64,000 bases of DNA from Lasiodiplodia sp. COLG20 (taxonomy: Eukaryota > Ascomycota > Dothideomycetes > Botryosphaeriales > Botryosphaeriaceae), in NCBI GenBank assembly GCA_009801085.1, contig VNWV01000024.1, positions 124,001 to 188,000 of the forward strand, in the 5' to 3' direction. Position 1 is the first letter of the stretch. Every line of letters begins with the position of its first letter. The notes below the pieces were generated by a model. The model saw only the letters and a list, made by a program, of their open reading frames with translations. It searched no databases and was not told the origin of the DNA. The position numbers were made by a program, and so were the translations under genes. Positions 12,547-22,951 of this stretch are shown in pieces.

Positions 12547-13884
12547 GTTGTTCGGTGCGCTGTTCGGAGGCTAGGTTGGGACTCGGGCGGCTATGCGTGT
12601 GGTATAGCGTGGCCGGCTACGCGATGGGTTTTTATTGCGACACGGCGCGGAGGAGATCGACGATGCAATGGATCCGTCGAAAAAGGGGATGGGTGCGCTG
12701 GCGGGAATCTCGCGCGGAGAATTGCGCGGACGTGATGGAGGTGGAGGCGGAGGCGGAGGTTGAGGGTCCAACGAGGTCGAGAGGATTAGCGGTTTTGTTG
12801 GTCGGGACTACTGCAGGGACCCCGCGTCTTATTATAAAATCGGAGGCAGCAGTCGAAGGATCAATTAAAGTAACTAGGATTGGCCGGCGGAGCTGACACG
12901 CATGTGATGAGCGAAGAGGGAAGAGAAGAAAAAAAAATCGTCGAGAGGTCTCACGATTGCAGGGCCAGGGTCATGATAATGGGGAATCGAGTGGCGCTAT
13001 CAAAACAACTGGAGACAGGGGCGCGGGCGTCGCCGAGGGCGGTGAGACTGCTGCGCTTTCACATGCAGGTACAGGTGCACGCAATTACAATTGCCGGCAT
13101 TTCGCCGTCTGCCGGCAGCGAGTGCAGGCCACGACATTCCCTGCGCGCCGTTGCCTGTGGAACGCGGAATTAATGCACGGCAAAACGTGCAACCTAAGCT
13201 CTTCCTCCTCAATATTACCAGAGTGTATAACTGGAAAAATACGTGCGCGCAGCTCTGAGAGCCCCGGGTTTGAGGCGTGAATATCTACAGCAGATTCTCA
13301 GGTAAAGAAGTATGCCTTCTACCATGGTTAAAGAGGACTTGGATCCGGAATCTGTGGCGACGGCATTTGCTCCTTGCAATTGGCCAGGATATGTGTCAAT
13401 GCTTATAGAAGGGTAATTTTGTTGTAGCTCAAAGGGGGCGAAAGCGTTTTGGTGTGCATATTATTTCCCGCGTGCACGGTTGCGGGGGAAGCTTCACCAC
13501 AAACACGTGGTGGTCAGCTCATTATGCGGCCATCTCGACGCCTCATAACCCACTTCGTCTACGACGATCGGCTCCTCATAAAACCGTCATCCTCATTGGC
13601 GCGAGAGTCAAGGATCATGTGTAATTCGACGCGCAGTGCGATTGAGGCGGTCAGCTCCATTGACAGGATTTGGCGTCAGTGCACATTTCTGTAAGATATC
13701 TTCCGGTTGGTATTCAACACCATAAGGCCTCAAGTTCCCCTCTAACCATTCAATCATTGGATTGTATTGTTCTCGACGTATGCCAGAGCTTCAATTTGAG
13801 AGAACTATCAGGAGAACAAGTTCCACATACTCGGCCGTTGAACTTCCAATGGCACGCTACAAAACAACGCTGAAAGTCCAATGG
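12547..13884. other. Spacer upstream of ERG1 and 3' of the amidohydrolase
   Basis: No supported gene. On the minus strand an AT-rich ATTTTATAATAAG lies near 12,829-12,841, about 285 bp before the ERG1 ATG, and could serve as a TATA-like element. I saw no clear sterol response element. Confidence 0.45.
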
Positions 13885-15638
13885 CTAGTAATTCTTCTGC
13901 ATGGCTTTCTTCACCTCCGGGAATTCCATCGCCTCCACGCCCCCGGGCAAAGCAGTGAGGTCGCGCACGTATTCCCTCCTACCAGCTTTATGAACCCGTC
14001 CATTCATGACAATAATGTTGAGCCTGTCGTGATCCTGCAGGACTGATATATCCTCTAGAGGATTTCCATCGACGAGTATGCAGTCGGCGTAGTATCCGGG
14101 GAGGATTTTGCCCAGCTCATTCTCCCGCATGAACAACTTGGCCACACCACTGGTCGCAGCAATGAGAGCTTCGTGCTCCGTGAACCCAAGCAAGCGAACG
14201 AAATGCTCGAGGTCACGCGCATACGTGCCATGAGGCGTCCACTACAAACTCAATGTCAACAAAATGCGATCGAGAAATCCAAATAGGGCCAACTCACAGC
14301 AAAGCCATAGTCGCCCCCCGGTAGAATGACAATACCGCGCCGGTGCATTTCGCGCAGCGCGGCGACAGCGGTATTGAGCTCTCTCCGATACCCAACCTTC
14401 TCCGCTTGCTCTTTCGGGTACCCAAACACCTCGGCGTCATTGAGCGTCGCGACCAGCCAATTGATGGCTGGAGCAACGACAATCCTCGTCTTCTTTTCTT
14501 CGAGCATCCGCATCCCTGAAGTGAATCTCCGGTCAGCCCTGTTCATGCAGGAAGTTGTGCACAGAATTTACCTTCGTCGTCAATGTAAGAGGCATGATAG
14601 ATTACGTCAACGTCATGCTTCGCGCACATCTTCACCGAGTCCCGCGCCCGGGCATGTGCGCAAAGCCGTTTGCCTCGCTTGTGTACCTCATCGACGCAGG
14701 CAGCCGTTTCTTCATCGGTGAAGTAGCAATCCTGCGCTGACCTGGTTTCAGTGATCTAGAAAAGAAGACACAGTCAATACAATCCAACAGACGGAAGAAA
14801 CTCAGCCATACCTCTTCCCCTGACATGCTGAGCTTGATGTTATCAACACCAAGTGCAATATGCTCCCGAATGACCTCACGCATCTCCTCCGGACCATCGG
14901 CGAAAGCGGAAATGGAGGCGACTAAGTCCCCGCCCCGCCGGCACATCTCCTTGCCGTTAGCCAGATACCGGGGTCCCGGGATGTCACCAGCGTTGATAGC
15001 GTTTCGGATGACGACGTCAAGGCGCTTCTTGGCCGAAGCGGCGCCAAATGCCATAGTGTAGCCAGAGTCCAAATAGCATTGGGCACTCCGCATGGTGAGC
15101 AGGACATGCTCTTCGACGTCAAGCTCGCCGAGTCTGGCGAGATCGGTGCCTTTTCGCGGTCAAATCAGATTCGTGGAGGAGAAGTAACAAGAACCGCATA
15201 CCATTCCAGGTGAAATGAGCGTGGGCGTCGCCCAGACCCGACATGAGTGTTCGACCCCGGCCGCTGAACACGCGAACCCGAGCGTCTTTGATATGGTCCT
15301 CTTTGTTGGCAACATGCCCCACCTCCACTATGCGCTCGCCTTTGGTACAGAGTTAGCAATTCAAGCCATCTCTAACATAACTTGCACGTACCCTCAATCA
15401 GGACATCGCCATGATATGGCTCACGGCCGGTCGAATCAAGGATGTTGACATCAGTGAACAGGATCTTTGATTCGGGGTGAGTTCCCTGGATCTCATATCT
15501 TTCAGGTTGCAAGTGAGACGGAAAGTTCAAAGAATGGATCGGGTCGATGTTTCGAGGTCGTCCAGAAGATGGTGTTGATTTCGACTGCACCTGTGTTGGC
15601 CACGACACTGACGGTTCCTGTGCAACTGAAGGGGCCAT
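13885..15638 (-). CDS. Metal-dependent amidohydrolase (imidazolonepropionase-like branch)
   Basis: Predicted cytosolic hydrolase of the amidohydrolase superfamily; substrate unknown. Six exons (15638-15392, 15339-15202, 15149-14812, 14755-14572, 14515-14298, 14241-13885) join in phase to 493 aa, with five introns of 52-56 nt. The family metal ligands are visible: HxH in GLGDAHAHFTWNG, the Lys of NIKLSMSGEE likely carboxylated, His in RLCAHARARDS, His in VIYHASYIDD and Asp in ILPGGDYGFA. The C-terminus returns to the small beta domain (GKILPGYYADCILVDGNPL). No signal peptide is seen. The closest functional classes are Xaa-Pro dipeptidase-like and ochratoxinase-like enzymes, but the sequence does not decide between them. 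It stands alone next to a repeat-rich spacer, not in a gene cluster. Confidence 0.88.
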
Positions 15639-15694
15639 GATTGATGTGTGATCTATGGAACTGGATATCTGAACTGCACATCATATGGAGTCAA

Positions 15695-15705
15695 TATATA
15701 TATAT
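15695..15705 (-). promoter_or_regulatory. TATA-like run upstream of the amidohydrolase
   Basis: An alternating TA run lies about 57 bp before the ATG at 15638, in the right place for a TATA box with a short leader. Inference from position only. Confidence 0.4.
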
Positions 15706-15951
15706 CAAGCACTGAAGCGCTGTATGACATCCATGACGCAAGGATGTAAGCCAACCATGGAGTCGTGATACAAAGCGGAGGCGTCATACGCCCTCAATAT
15801 GCGCTCACCCGCCTTCTCCGCCTTCGCCGTCTTCTCCGCATCGTCCTCCCCGCCCCCTCCCGTTGCTGATCTCTCCTTCGCTTGTGTCGCCTAAAACGAT
15901 TATTCATGCTTAAGCATATTCACCGTGCGGGGATTTCGACCGGGATGATCT

Positions 15952-16186
15952 ACAGCCCCCTCTCGCAGCCGATGGCTAGCGCGAAGAATAGCAGGGTTCT
16001 AGCTCAACCATGCCCCAGCTTTGCCTTAGAAAATTTAACATATATGGGTATTTGAAGCTATCGTCTGTACGTGTATGTAGAATTTTCAACTTGACATTCT
16101 CGTCCGGACGATAGTTTCACCTACCCATAAAATGAGGGGAAAAAAAAACAAATCCACGCTAGCCATCGGCTGCGAGAGGGGACTGT
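15952..16186. mobile_element. MITE-like element, copy A (complete)
   Basis: 235-bp non-coding element with 30-bp terminal inverted repeats, 15952-15981 and 16157-16186, differing at one base (left arm begins ACAGCCCCCTCTCGCAGCCG). Inside lies a second inverted pair of about 29 bp, 16043-16071 and 16101-16129, built around GAAGCTATCGTC and its complement. No target-site duplication is evident at the boundaries. The same TIR and core recur near 17.6, 56.9 and 60.5-60.9 kb, so this is a dispersed family. It has no coding capacity and would depend on a transposase elsewhere. Confidence 0.75.
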
Positions 16187-16764
16187 GGTTTTGCAGTGAG
16201 CTACATGATATGCCGCACCCCTGACGAATTGCCGCTAATTTTTCTGAATACCGCTGTAATTAGTTTGGAAGATAATAAAACTGTTGAGAAGAGATCTCGT
16301 CCCCGATTCTAATTCCTTGATTCTTTTTGTTCCCGCATTTGGAGTAGACATAAAGCACCCAGATAACGGTAGTTCCGCATAGAAATAGGGAGCCTTTTAC
16401 TAAAACAAATTTCGCATTGTATATCAAAGATCACACAATGAATACTTTTAATACAAGAGCTCATGAGCAAAAGATAAAGTCACTTGTGCAAATTCGGACC
16501 TGTGCGGCACAAGACAAACGCTCGGCCACTGGAACCCCTCAGAACTTGTCTACCCCCGTGTCACAATCCCTCCCATGAAACCACACTCATCCATGTTCTT
16601 ACCCCACACGCGCAACCAACTCGGCTCTGCCATCACATGTGCAACTCTCGGCCCGGTCCGGCCATCGGCCCGAGCTCACGCCGCACGCCATCAAAAAATT
16701 TCTTCCCACCACTTTCTCCCGCACCACCACAAGCAACGAAAGATCAAAAAACAAAAAGATATGT
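16187..16764. other. Spacer between MITE copy A and the tRNA gene
   Basis: AT-rich at first, then C-rich; only short open frames lacking any recognised motif. Nothing supportable seen. Confidence 0.5.
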
Positions 16765-16863
16765 TGATGAGGACGAGACTCGAACTCGCGCGGGTTGCCC
16801 CACCAGGAAACTTGTTAAGTTAACACCTTAACCTGGCGCCATAACCAACTCGGCCACCTCACC
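16765..16863 (-). tRNA. tL(AAG): tRNA-Leu (anticodon AAG) with a 17-nt intron
   Basis: Read on the minus strand: acceptor stem GGTGAGG pairs with CCTCATC, discriminator A. The D-stem is GCC/GGC, the anticodon stem CCAGG/CCTGG, followed by a long class II variable arm; the T-stem GCGAG/CTCGT encloses TTCGAGT. The 24-nt anticodon loop is too long. Taking TT-AAG-G as positions 32-37 leaves a 17-nt intron at the canonical site after position 37, and it contains CTTAA, complementary to the anticodon region. The mature length of 82 nt plus the variable arm fit Leu. It would read CUU (and CUC via inosine). Confidence 0.9.
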
Positions 16864-17611
16864 AATTGATAGGCAATCTTGGAGTGAATTTGACATTCAC
16901 TGCGCGATGAAAACAGCTCTGCCTGAAACCAATATAAACCGTGAGCTAGAAGTAAAAGGGAAGTGGTAATTGAGACATGCTATCAGCTGTCCGTTCTTTT
17001 TCAAGTGCCTATGGACTGCATTGTTGTCAGTCTGGCGTGACGCATGTTAGCTCACGAACGCGGATGGAGGGAGGATACTGTGACTGCGCATCTCAGCCCC
17101 TGGCCTCCACATACGAGATCTGAAAAGAACAAGTCTCTGAGAAGCTGTTGTCAACGGCGAGTGAGGGGAGATTGGATGTACGTAGACAGGGGGCTTTAGT
17201 GGGCTTTAATCCTAGCAAGTGATGATGGTAGAGGCATTTGTAAAGGGAGAGGAACACGTCGTCAAATAAGAGAGGGGGAGGAGGTTCGGAAGAGTGTGGG
17301 GAAGGGCATTTCGGAATGACGCAATAATGTTCCAGAACCCGGAGGCTTGTATGACTTGCACAACCCTCTTGAACCCAAGCTGTTTTGTGCTTGTTTGTCC
17401 GACGGACTCAACTAAACTTTCTAACCCCGCCGGCACAAAGTCTAATCGCCTCTAAACGAATATTGTTTTGTGTATAGCGTGCTTGTTGTAGATGCTAACA
17501 CAGATTACTACGAAAGAATATTTGACATTTTCGCAATAGAAATGCATACACGATCAATCGCCTCACGACACTCGATAGTGAGGAGGGAGGAGAGGTTGGA
17601 TGGGTAGGGTT
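16864..17611. other. Spacer between the tRNA gene and MITE copy B
   Basis: No gene supported. The short open frame on the minus strand (17212-17436) has no recognisable feature. Confidence 0.5.
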
Positions 17612-17741
17612 TCCAGAGGGGTATTGGAGCCGAAAGCCAGCGCAAAGCATAGCAAGGCCATAGAATAGAGGACAACTGTTTTTCAGAAATATTTTTTTTT
17701 AAACATGCGTGGATGTGGAAGCTATCGTCCAGACGTGGATG
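17612..17741 (+). mobile_element. MITE-like element, copy B (left half only)
   Basis: A TIR-like GGTATTGGAGCCGAAAGCC begins at 17620, matching copy D2 (GGTATCGTAGCCGAAGGCT) and followed by GCAAAGCATAGCAAGG like the interior of copy A (GCGAAGAATAGCAGGG). The core GAAGCTATCGTCCAGACG follows at 17718. No matching right arm is found, so the copy appears truncated. Confidence 0.55.
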
Positions 17742-18645
17742 AACAGCTGTATGCCCGCCGAGATAGCAGGTATATGACGTGGAGTGTACCCCGCCCTACA
17801 GATCTGAGCGGAACACAAAGTCACGCTACCTTAGGCTACAAAACCCCTCTCTATAGTTCAGAAGAAAGTTTTACTTTTTTGGGTTACCCCGTAGCTCAAG
17901 TAGCAAGTGCAGCATACATACAACGATCTTCTATCACTCAATACACAACACAGTCAGGGCAGTCTAACAGTAGTTTCTATCCCGCAAGCTTTCATGTCAG
18001 AATGAAGACAGTACAAAACAGTAACTCTGACACAATACACAAAAATGAAACGTGAAACCCCACGAAAGAATTTTGTCGACCTACACCGTTTTCCATTCCC
18101 CCTACTATCTCGCATGCATACCGCGATACAGAAAGAAGAGGAAGAATACACCTGCCACACGGCCTTGAGAAAAAAAAAAAAAAAGAAGAAGAATCAGCAG
18201 CAGCATACGTAAGTCCTCACCTCCCCCATTCGATGCATACATAGGCTCCAACTAACAGAAGGCCTATCCCATCACCACGGGCAAGTCAAATTCCGAATTG
18301 AAGTGGAAGGAAACAAGAACTTGGAACGCTACAACGCAAAGATGAAAGAAAGTAAAAAGATTGCTGACCCTCTCTCGCTCTCCCTCTCTAGCATTCACCG
18401 ACAGCAGCAACAGAAGGACCCCACGTCATGTCATGATGCCAATTCAGCTAACTGTTTTCTTGACTCATGGGACATCTCTCATTCGCTGTGTTTTGATGAT
18501 GGGGGGTTTTCTGTTTTACGGCGGGGGGGGTATAAGTCGGTCATGACTACTTTTTGCTGACGCAAAAAAGGACTCTTTTTCCTTTTTCCTTCTTCCTTTC
18601 TCTCGTCTTTTTTATTCAATTTCAGATCAGACCATCCCCTGTTTT
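17742..18645. other. Spacer 3' of TAF14
   Basis: No gene supported. Contains an A-run (about 18,170-18,183) and GAA repeats; the right end is the TAF14 3' UTR. Confidence 0.5.
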
Positions 18646-20104
18646 TCACAATTCCGTCCTCGTAGCCGTAAATTCCCAGAGCATCTTGACGAGGTTGTCC
18701 GGAAGAGTGTAGAGATCCACGTGGAACTCGCCGTCTACCGAGTATTACGATTAGTGTCGCCAATTCTGGTAGGTGGAAAAAAAAAAGCCTCGATAAACAA
18801 CTTACTTTCCACGTCATTCTTCGTGTATGTCTCTGAGGTCTTGTTGTCGTGGACCATCTGGACGACCTGGAGCAGATCGTCTTCGCCGAGGCGCTGGAGA
18901 CCGTCTGCCAGCTTCTCCATGTCGACCTGTTGTGATTTAACCGCGATTAGATATCTTCCAAATGAGCCGTGCAATGACGGCTTTGATGAGAGCCCGAAGA
19001 CCTACAGCCTTGTCCTTCTTCTTCTTGGAGTTGGGGAGAGAACTCCTGCTCCTGGCACCATTCTCTTCGCCAGGGACAGGGCCGGATTCCTTGAGGAGCT
19101 GGATGAGCTCGGGCTTGGGGTTCTTGAACGTGATCCAGTGCTTGGCTTCGTAGCGCTCGCTCTGGAAGTTCAGGTCGTGGTCGAGAGTGTGGTCACCGCC
19201 CTTGCCAGCCGCGGTCAGGACGATCTGCATCTCGAACTCACCCCAGCCCTCCTCATCGAGGCGAAACGGGGGCTTCTTGACGGCTGTGGGAGAAAAAAGT
19301 GAGATCAGTAGATCCATCTCGACTTATGCTTGATGCGAACTCAAAACCATGGAAACTAACCCTGGATGGCCCTCTTCTCGAACGACGGGTGAAGACGGTA
19401 CGTCGCCTTCTCGAAGGCTGTCGCAGGGACCTCCTCGCCGTTCTCGTTCAGCAGCCAGATCTCAATGCTCCACGCGCGCATCGGGAAGCCCTCCATCACC
19501 TGTGGCTTGTCCCTGTAGAGAAGCACCTGGCGTCAGCGAAAGCCCAACCTACCATATTATAAGGATATTCATATCAGAGCCTCCTGCCTGTCATGTCCTC
19601 CGTCTCCGCGTCGAGCCAAGTTGTGCTTTTGCCTCTGCGTGCTCCTTTGTGCTCAATATCCGGCGGCGATACGATGAAGCGCGTGCGCGCGGAGCGGCTC
19701 AACAGCCACCGTGGCGTCTGTGGACCACACTCGCAGCCCGTTCTATTATCTCTCAACCTCCACAAGCGCGCACGCTGCGAGACGGCATCCAAAGTAACGC
19801 GGCAAAAAGACATCACTGTGGCGTTGGAGTGACGACGGAGACGGATGGCGGCTACTCGAGAAGCGGAGACGGAGGACTGGCGGAGGCAAGAGCTCCGGCT
19901 TGTTCGGGCGACGACGCGCATTCGAGACTTACGTGACGTGTTGCTCGGTGACGAGCTTGACCTGGCGTTTGATCTGCGCGTCTCTTGTCAGAAGCCATGC
20001 CGGCATGTGTCCAGGACTGCGCGCTCCCATCTTCCTCATCGCGTAGCGAAGCGAAAGCTCGAGCAAGGAGCCAGCGACTAGGGAACGGTACTCACATCAG
20101 GCAT
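18646..20104 (-). CDS. TAF14: YEATS-domain protein TAF14
   Basis: Shared subunit of TFIID, TFIIF, INO80, SWI/SNF and NuA3-type complexes in yeast; the YEATS domain reads acylated histone lysines. Six exons (20104-20096, 19973-19933, 19512-19361, 19283-19006, 18926-18806, 18734-18646) join in phase to 229 aa, close to yeast (244). The YEATS part shows RAWSIEIWLLNENGEEVP, YRLHPSF, KKPPFRLDEEGWGEFEM and LNFQSERYEAKHW. The C-terminal ET-binding domain shows VDMEKLADGLQRLGEDDLLQ, VVQMVHDNKT and GEFHVDLYTLPDNLVKMLWE, which separates it from YAF9. The first exon codes only MPD; the second intron is 420 nt, far longer than the others in this window. Confidence 0.94.
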
Positions 20105-21285
20105 GGTTGCTGCTGTTCAACAAGAGAAAGCTTAGTGGGTGTTCGGGTTGAGTTGCGAAAGCTCTCGTGGTGCCGAGGTCTTCCTGGCCGTCGTTTCTGC
20201 GGCACAGCTGGGTTTGGCCGTGGTGAGTGCACGCGGGAAGATGTGCGGGTGAAGGAAGGTCGGTGAGGAAAGTGTCCGAAGCGCGGGCGGGTGGTGAGGC
20301 TCGGCGGGTGTGGAGGTGTGCCTTGGTCGCGCCGGAGCAAGCCAACGACGCGCGAAAACGGTCTCCGCGCGTAGCTGAGGCGGACGTGGATCGACGACGC
20401 GCTGCGGCAACGGCTGGATCGAGGTCGGTGGTGGCAGGCCTTTGGAAAGTGGGAGCGCACCGTGCTTGAGCGGCGGCAGCGGAGGTTGCAGCAGGCGCGC
20501 AGGATCGAGTTCGAGACCAATGCGCGGTGTCGGGGCGGCTGGCCAGGTCTCGTGGTGGGGTGTGGTTGCGCTGTGACGGCGGGTGAGCAGCAGCAGCACA
20601 GCGAACGAGCTTTCACACACGCACAAAAAGCCGATCACTTTGAAGCACGCGCCAGAGATCGCTAGCTATGGGCAAGGCACGGCACGCACGCAAGCACTGC
20701 GCCCAGCCCTCTCACGAATGCTTCTGCGTCGGTTGCATCACAAACAACACTCAGCTCGTCAATGCTTGCCAGCTCAACCCTCCGAGCGCTCAGGCCCAAC
20801 GACAAAAAAAAGTAAAGTAGAGCACGCGTCTGGTTTCACAACATTATGGCGTCGCTCGCATGCATCGCCGTTTGTCCAATCTCATGTCTTGGCTCTAGTG
20901 GTGGTTAACTACATGGAAAACCGGATGACTTTCTCTATCTACTTTCCCTCAATGCGCGCGGGCGGGGCCGTGCCATACCAAGATTCCCTTTCCTTTTCCG
21001 GCAACGAATGTTATTAAAAGACATGGTCGCCAGTTTCATCGCGCGCAATGAATACTCGGGCTTGGGGCTGTTGTGTTCGTGACAAGCAAACGGGCTGGGG
21101 AAAGGCTTGGGGGATGGGGGCCGTTGATAATGATGTTGAGGAGGAGGGGATGATCTAGCCTTAGGCTACTACTGCCCGAGCCGCCACGTGGTCGTAAAGG
21201 GTGTGCGTGATGATTTTGAATGGGGGTACTATTGGGGGCATTATGGGTGTTCGTTCATATGTGCACTTTCTCCTCCCTCCGAAAT
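20105..21285. other. Spacer: TAF14 promoter and YRB1 3' region
   Basis: No supported gene. Several short overlapping open frames on both strands near 20.1-20.7 kb are GC-driven and show no domain. Confidence 0.5.
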
Positions 21286-22209
21286 CTACTCCTTGGCGAA
21301 GAGGGCCTCGTTCTCCTGCTGCGCCTTGATGAAGGCCTCCTTGAAGAGGTTGGCATCTGCAATCTTGGTTAACATCGTGGCTCGAGCTCTCAAAAATCTG
21401 CGTGCGGGCACTTACTCTCGCTGTTGGCGAAGCGGATCGCGAGCGTCTGAGCCTCGGGCTCGCCTTCGCTGACATCCGCCGCGGCATTCCAGACCCAGCT
21501 GCGGTCGCTGCCGACGTTGGGCGACAGCTTCATGTCGGGGACGACTGCGAATCCATGTCAGCAACCATTCTTCCTCAGCCCGACCGAGACACATACCGTA
21601 GTGGTTGGCGCAGACCTTGAGGGTCTTGTCACGCCTCATGACCAGGCGAGTCTTGCCGTTCTCCTTGTGCTTCAGCAGGCGGACGTCTCCAGTGCCGCGC
21701 TCCTTCCACTCCCTCGACTCGCGGTCGAACTTGAAGAGCTTGGCGCGCATCTTGAAAACCTGCTCCTCCAGCTCCTCGTTGGTCTTCGTCTCGACCTTCT
21801 CCGTCAGGTGGACGACGGGCTTGAACTCAACGTCGGGCTCGTGGTTCTCGGGCTCCTCGTCCTGTGCAGCCGCCCGACCTCGTCAGCTCTGCACGCGCGC
21901 GGGCAACGTCGTGAATGAAAGACTTACGTCATCAGCCTTCTTGGCCTTAGAAGAGCCGGACGGTTCGTTGACATCGTCCTCCTCTTCCTTCTTCTCCTTC
22001 TTGGGGCCGCCGCCGAACATGGAAAAGACGGCAGAGGTGGTGGCGGACGCAGCGTCGGCAACCTTGCCAGTGACGCCAGAGCCCTCGGCGGCCTTGTCGT
22101 CGGTCGCGCCGGCGGTCACCTTCTCAGTCTCATCCTTCGCGAGCTGCGGCTCGAGGCCAGCCTTCGCCTCCTCGGCGGGGTCGAGCTTGGTAGCAGACGG
22201 CTCAGCCAT
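21286..22209 (-). CDS. YRB1: Ran-binding protein 1 (RanBP1/Yrb1)
   Basis: Binds RanGTP and assists RanGAP in dissolving export and import complexes at the cytoplasmic face of the nuclear pore. Exons 22209-21928, 21861-21597, 21544-21416 and 21356-21286 join in phase to 248 aa, with introns of 52-66 nt. The start is the ATG at 22209, giving [10 protein letters not shown]. The first 95 residues are acidic and disordered. The RanBD follows: [100 protein letters not shown] and [18 protein letters not shown]. All RanBD landmark motifs (WKERG, [12 protein letters not shown], WxW) are present. Confidence 0.95.
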
Positions 22210-22951
22210 TTTCAACGGTGGTCAGGTGGAGTGCTGTTTGTGGATGCGCGATCGCGAAAAGTCAATAATGGCGTGGTTGCGGGGAGCGCAAGCGTAGACA
22301 GGTTGCGGCGCACAGAGTTGAAATGTGGGAGAAGTGGTGGTTTGCAAGATGAGAGGGCCCCTCGTTAGCCAGCCAGCAAAACATTGCCTTGGCACGCTTG
22401 CCCGCGTTACACGTGACTTTGCGATAAGATTGGACTGCCGCGATTCATGCCCGAGGCGCGTGCGAATGTGGGCCTTTTTTTCGCCTTGCGCGCATCCCAT
22501 CTGTTCTCTGATGCAATCATCACGAGCACCTGCCCTGCCAATCCGCCAGGGAAGGGGCGCTGCAGCCGACCGCCAGGTTGGACCCTTGTCAGCACGCAAC
22601 ACCACTCGACAGAGCCAAAGCCCCAGTCGGCTAGGCTTGGCAAAAACTTCGAGAGCAATTTGCACATTGTAAGTCATAACTATCTTTCCCATTTCCATCG
22701 TCGACAAGGGCATGCCAATCTTATCCGTTCTTCGAAGAAACCGACTGGAAAGTATTGAGAAAAGTACCTGTTCCCCAGTCTGGCAACATCCCCTCCTGTC
22801 ATTTCATGCCTGAGAAGCCATTGCAGCCAAGAGTCCTTTCTGTGAATTCCTCCCAGCGCCGAATTAAAAGAAAGCACCCAATGAATGTACGAATACTCCA
22901 TATCCGATGCGCCTGCGCAAAACCACCCGCCACGGCATCGTAAGCATTCAT
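22210..22951. other. Spacer: YRB1 promoter and 3' region of the membrane protein gene
   Basis: Ordinary intergenic DNA; no gene or repeat supported. Confidence 0.5.

Noticed and set aside
17705..18055. 116-codon plus-strand frame overlapping MITE copy B
   Set aside because: Begins inside the repeat, has no domain or splice support, and lies in a non-coding repeat-rich spacer.
15639..18645. Dispersed 5S rRNA gene in the repeat island
   Set aside because: I looked for the conserved fungal 5S landmarks and found none; only the tRNA-Leu gene is supported.
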